Positions 63,052-64,000 of a stretch of DNA of 64,000 nucleotides are shown one piece after another. The notes under the pieces are model-generated. The model did no database searches. It was given only the letters and a program-made list of their open reading frames with translations, and was not told the origin of the DNA. Source of the DNA: Clostridium sp. TW13 (GTDB taxonomy: Bacteria; Bacillota; Clostridia; Clostridiales; Clostridiaceae); assembly GCF_024345225.1 (NCBI RefSeq), contig NZ_BROD01000001.1:2118362-2182361 (forward strand). The letters run 5' to 3'. The first letter of the stretch is position 1. Each line of letters starts with the position of its first letter. Both the position numbers and the translations under genes were made by a program.

Positions 63052-64000
63052 TTACTCATTTGTCAAATAATTAAAAGCGTTAGCACACTGAATTGCTACC
63101 CCAATTGGTAATGCATCCTCATCTATATTAAATAATGCATTATGAGCTGGCACATCTGTATTCTTTTCTTTATTACCTGTTCCTAAGAAATAAAATGCTG
63201 CATCCCTCTCCATTGCAAAATAAGCAAAGCTCTCAACTCCCATACTTGGAGCTTTTTGATTTGTTACATTCTCTTCTCCCAAAATGCTACTAGCTGAACC
63301 TTTTACTATATCAACCATAGCATCATTATTATAAAGGCAAGGATAACTCTCTTCTATTTCAATTTCCGCTTCTGCTCTCATTGAAGCACAAATGCCTTTA
63401 ACAACTTCATTTAATCTCTTCTTAACTTCCTCTCGATCATCTTTATCCATCGTTCTTATAATTCCTTTAAGAACAACTTCATCTGGAATTATATTTTGAG
63501 CTGTTCCTCCATTTATACTTCCAATAGTTATTACTGCAGGATTTGTTGGAGTAATTTCTCTACTTACTATTGTTTGTAAGGCTAAAACCACCTGAGCTGA
63601 TATAACTACGGGATCTATTGTATATTGAGGTGCTGCACCATGACCACCTTTACCCTTTATCTTAATTGTAAATGGATTTGATGCCGCATTGACTACACCA
63701 TATTTTACTTTTATTTTTCCAACCTGTAAATCTTCTGTTACATGCAATCCAAAAACTCCATCAACTTTAGGATTTTCTAAAACTCCTTCTTTTATCATTA
63801 CAGGAGCTCCACCTGTAGTTTCTTCAGCTGGTTCAAACATAAGTTTAATTGTTCCAGAGAAATCCTTCTTATGTCTGTTTAAAATTTTAGCTGCTCCTAA
63901 CAGAATTGTTGTATGGGCATCATGACCACACGCATGCATCTTTCCAGCAACTTTGGATTTATAAGAACAATTGTTCTTTTCTTGAATTGGTAACGCATCT
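63052..64000 (-). CDS. M20-family amidohydrolase, 5' end beyond the window
   Basis: About 316 C-terminal residues are visible; the frame continues through 64000 (DALPIQEKN just before the edge), so the N-terminal 75 or so residues are outside. Metal motif [20 protein letters not shown] (Glu pair), GLHV, and [11 protein letters not shown] match N-acyl-amino-acid/hippurate amidohydrolases, with the usual dimerisation lid in the middle. The substrate is not known; the protein is cytosolic. Internal Met at 63939 is not the start. Confidence 0.93.
   Translation of the reverse strand, partial: DALPIQEKNNCSYKSKVAGKMHACGHDAHTTILLGAAKILNRHKKDFSGTIKLMFEPAEETTGGAPVMIKEGVLENPKVDGVFGLHVTEDLQVGKIKVKYGVVNAASNPFTIKIKGKGGHGAAPQYTIDPVVISAQVVLALQTIVSREITPTNPAVITIGSINGGTAQNIIPDEVVLKGIIRTMDKDDREEVKKRLNEVVKGICASMRAEAEIEIEESYPCLYNNDAMVDIVKGSASSILGEENVTNQKAPSMGVESFAYFAMERDAAFYFLGTGNKEKNTDVPAHNALFNIDEDALPIGVAIQCANAFNYLTNE

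Overview
The window comes from a low-GC, spore-forming, anaerobic Firmicute, most probably a Clostridium. The evidence is the strongly AT-rich sequence, frequent TTG starts behind GGAGG-type ribosome sites, T-box and SAM-I leaders, a sufCBDSU operon, HPr kinase, a SpoVB flippase, a Spo0E-like peptide, a B12-dependent methionine synthase lacking its own activation domain, and a bacteriohemerythrin. It reads as ordinary chromosome: no rRNA, tRNA, CRISPR array, prophage or insertion sequence was recognised. The species cannot be fixed from this alone.

Layout. 1-5 kb: end of a peptide-type solute-binding lipoprotein gene, then a divergent NMT1/SsuA-like ABC operon (binding protein, ATPase, permease) and a TPR membrane protein. 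5-10 kb: topoisomerase III, TspO, and an OmpR/VanS-type two-component pair. 10-16 kb: a leftward block of kinase-like protein, lysophospholipase-like hydrolase, lytic transglycosylase, CoaE and DNA polymerase I. 16-26 kb: M29 aminopeptidase, exonuclease III, RecQ with two HRDC domains, an esterase, a GntR regulator with its membrane partner and a clear operator, histidine phosphatase, hemerythrin and a GT2 glycosyltransferase. 26-36 kb: the sufCBDSU iron-sulfur operon, a fruR-fruA operon without fruK, a truncated pyruvate-kinase-like protein and a degenerate amidase-fold protein. 36-44 kb: lipoprotein, PHP phosphoesterase, M18 aminopeptidase, HprK, a DUF896 peptide, a Spo0E-like peptide, a probable 6S RNA gene and HelD. 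44-54 kb: an RmlD-like protein, an archaeal-type AspRS behind a T-box with two antiterminator/terminator modules, peptide deformylase, and a SAM-riboswitch operon metF-luxS-metH activation-metH. 54-64 kb: a MraY/WecA-family transferase, a DUF4080 radical-SAM protein with a methyltransferase-like partner, a membrane-anchored beta-propeller, two MOP-superfamily flippases, an RluA pseudouridine synthase and the 3' part of an M20 amidohydrolase gene.

How the parts connect. The metF-luxS-metH operon forms most of one methyl cycle (methylene-THF to methyl-THF, homocysteine recovery from SRH, methionine synthesis, reactivation of the cobalamin enzyme) under one SAM sensor. HprK and a candidate cre site over the fruR promoter fit sugar-dependent control of the fructose PTS. 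HelD, the probable 6S RNA and the Spo0E-like peptide lie within 4 kb and all concern RNA polymerase or the sporulation decision, although they are separate transcription units.

Most unusual items: the duplicated T-box decision module with a single stem I; a structured element plus a 75-bp dispersed repeat lying between the SAM riboswitch and metF, with a second repeat copy 16 kb away; the PK-like and amidase-like proteins that have lost standard domains or metal ligands; and the RmlD-like protein with Phe at the catalytic Tyr position. No wholly new multi-gene system could be demonstrated.
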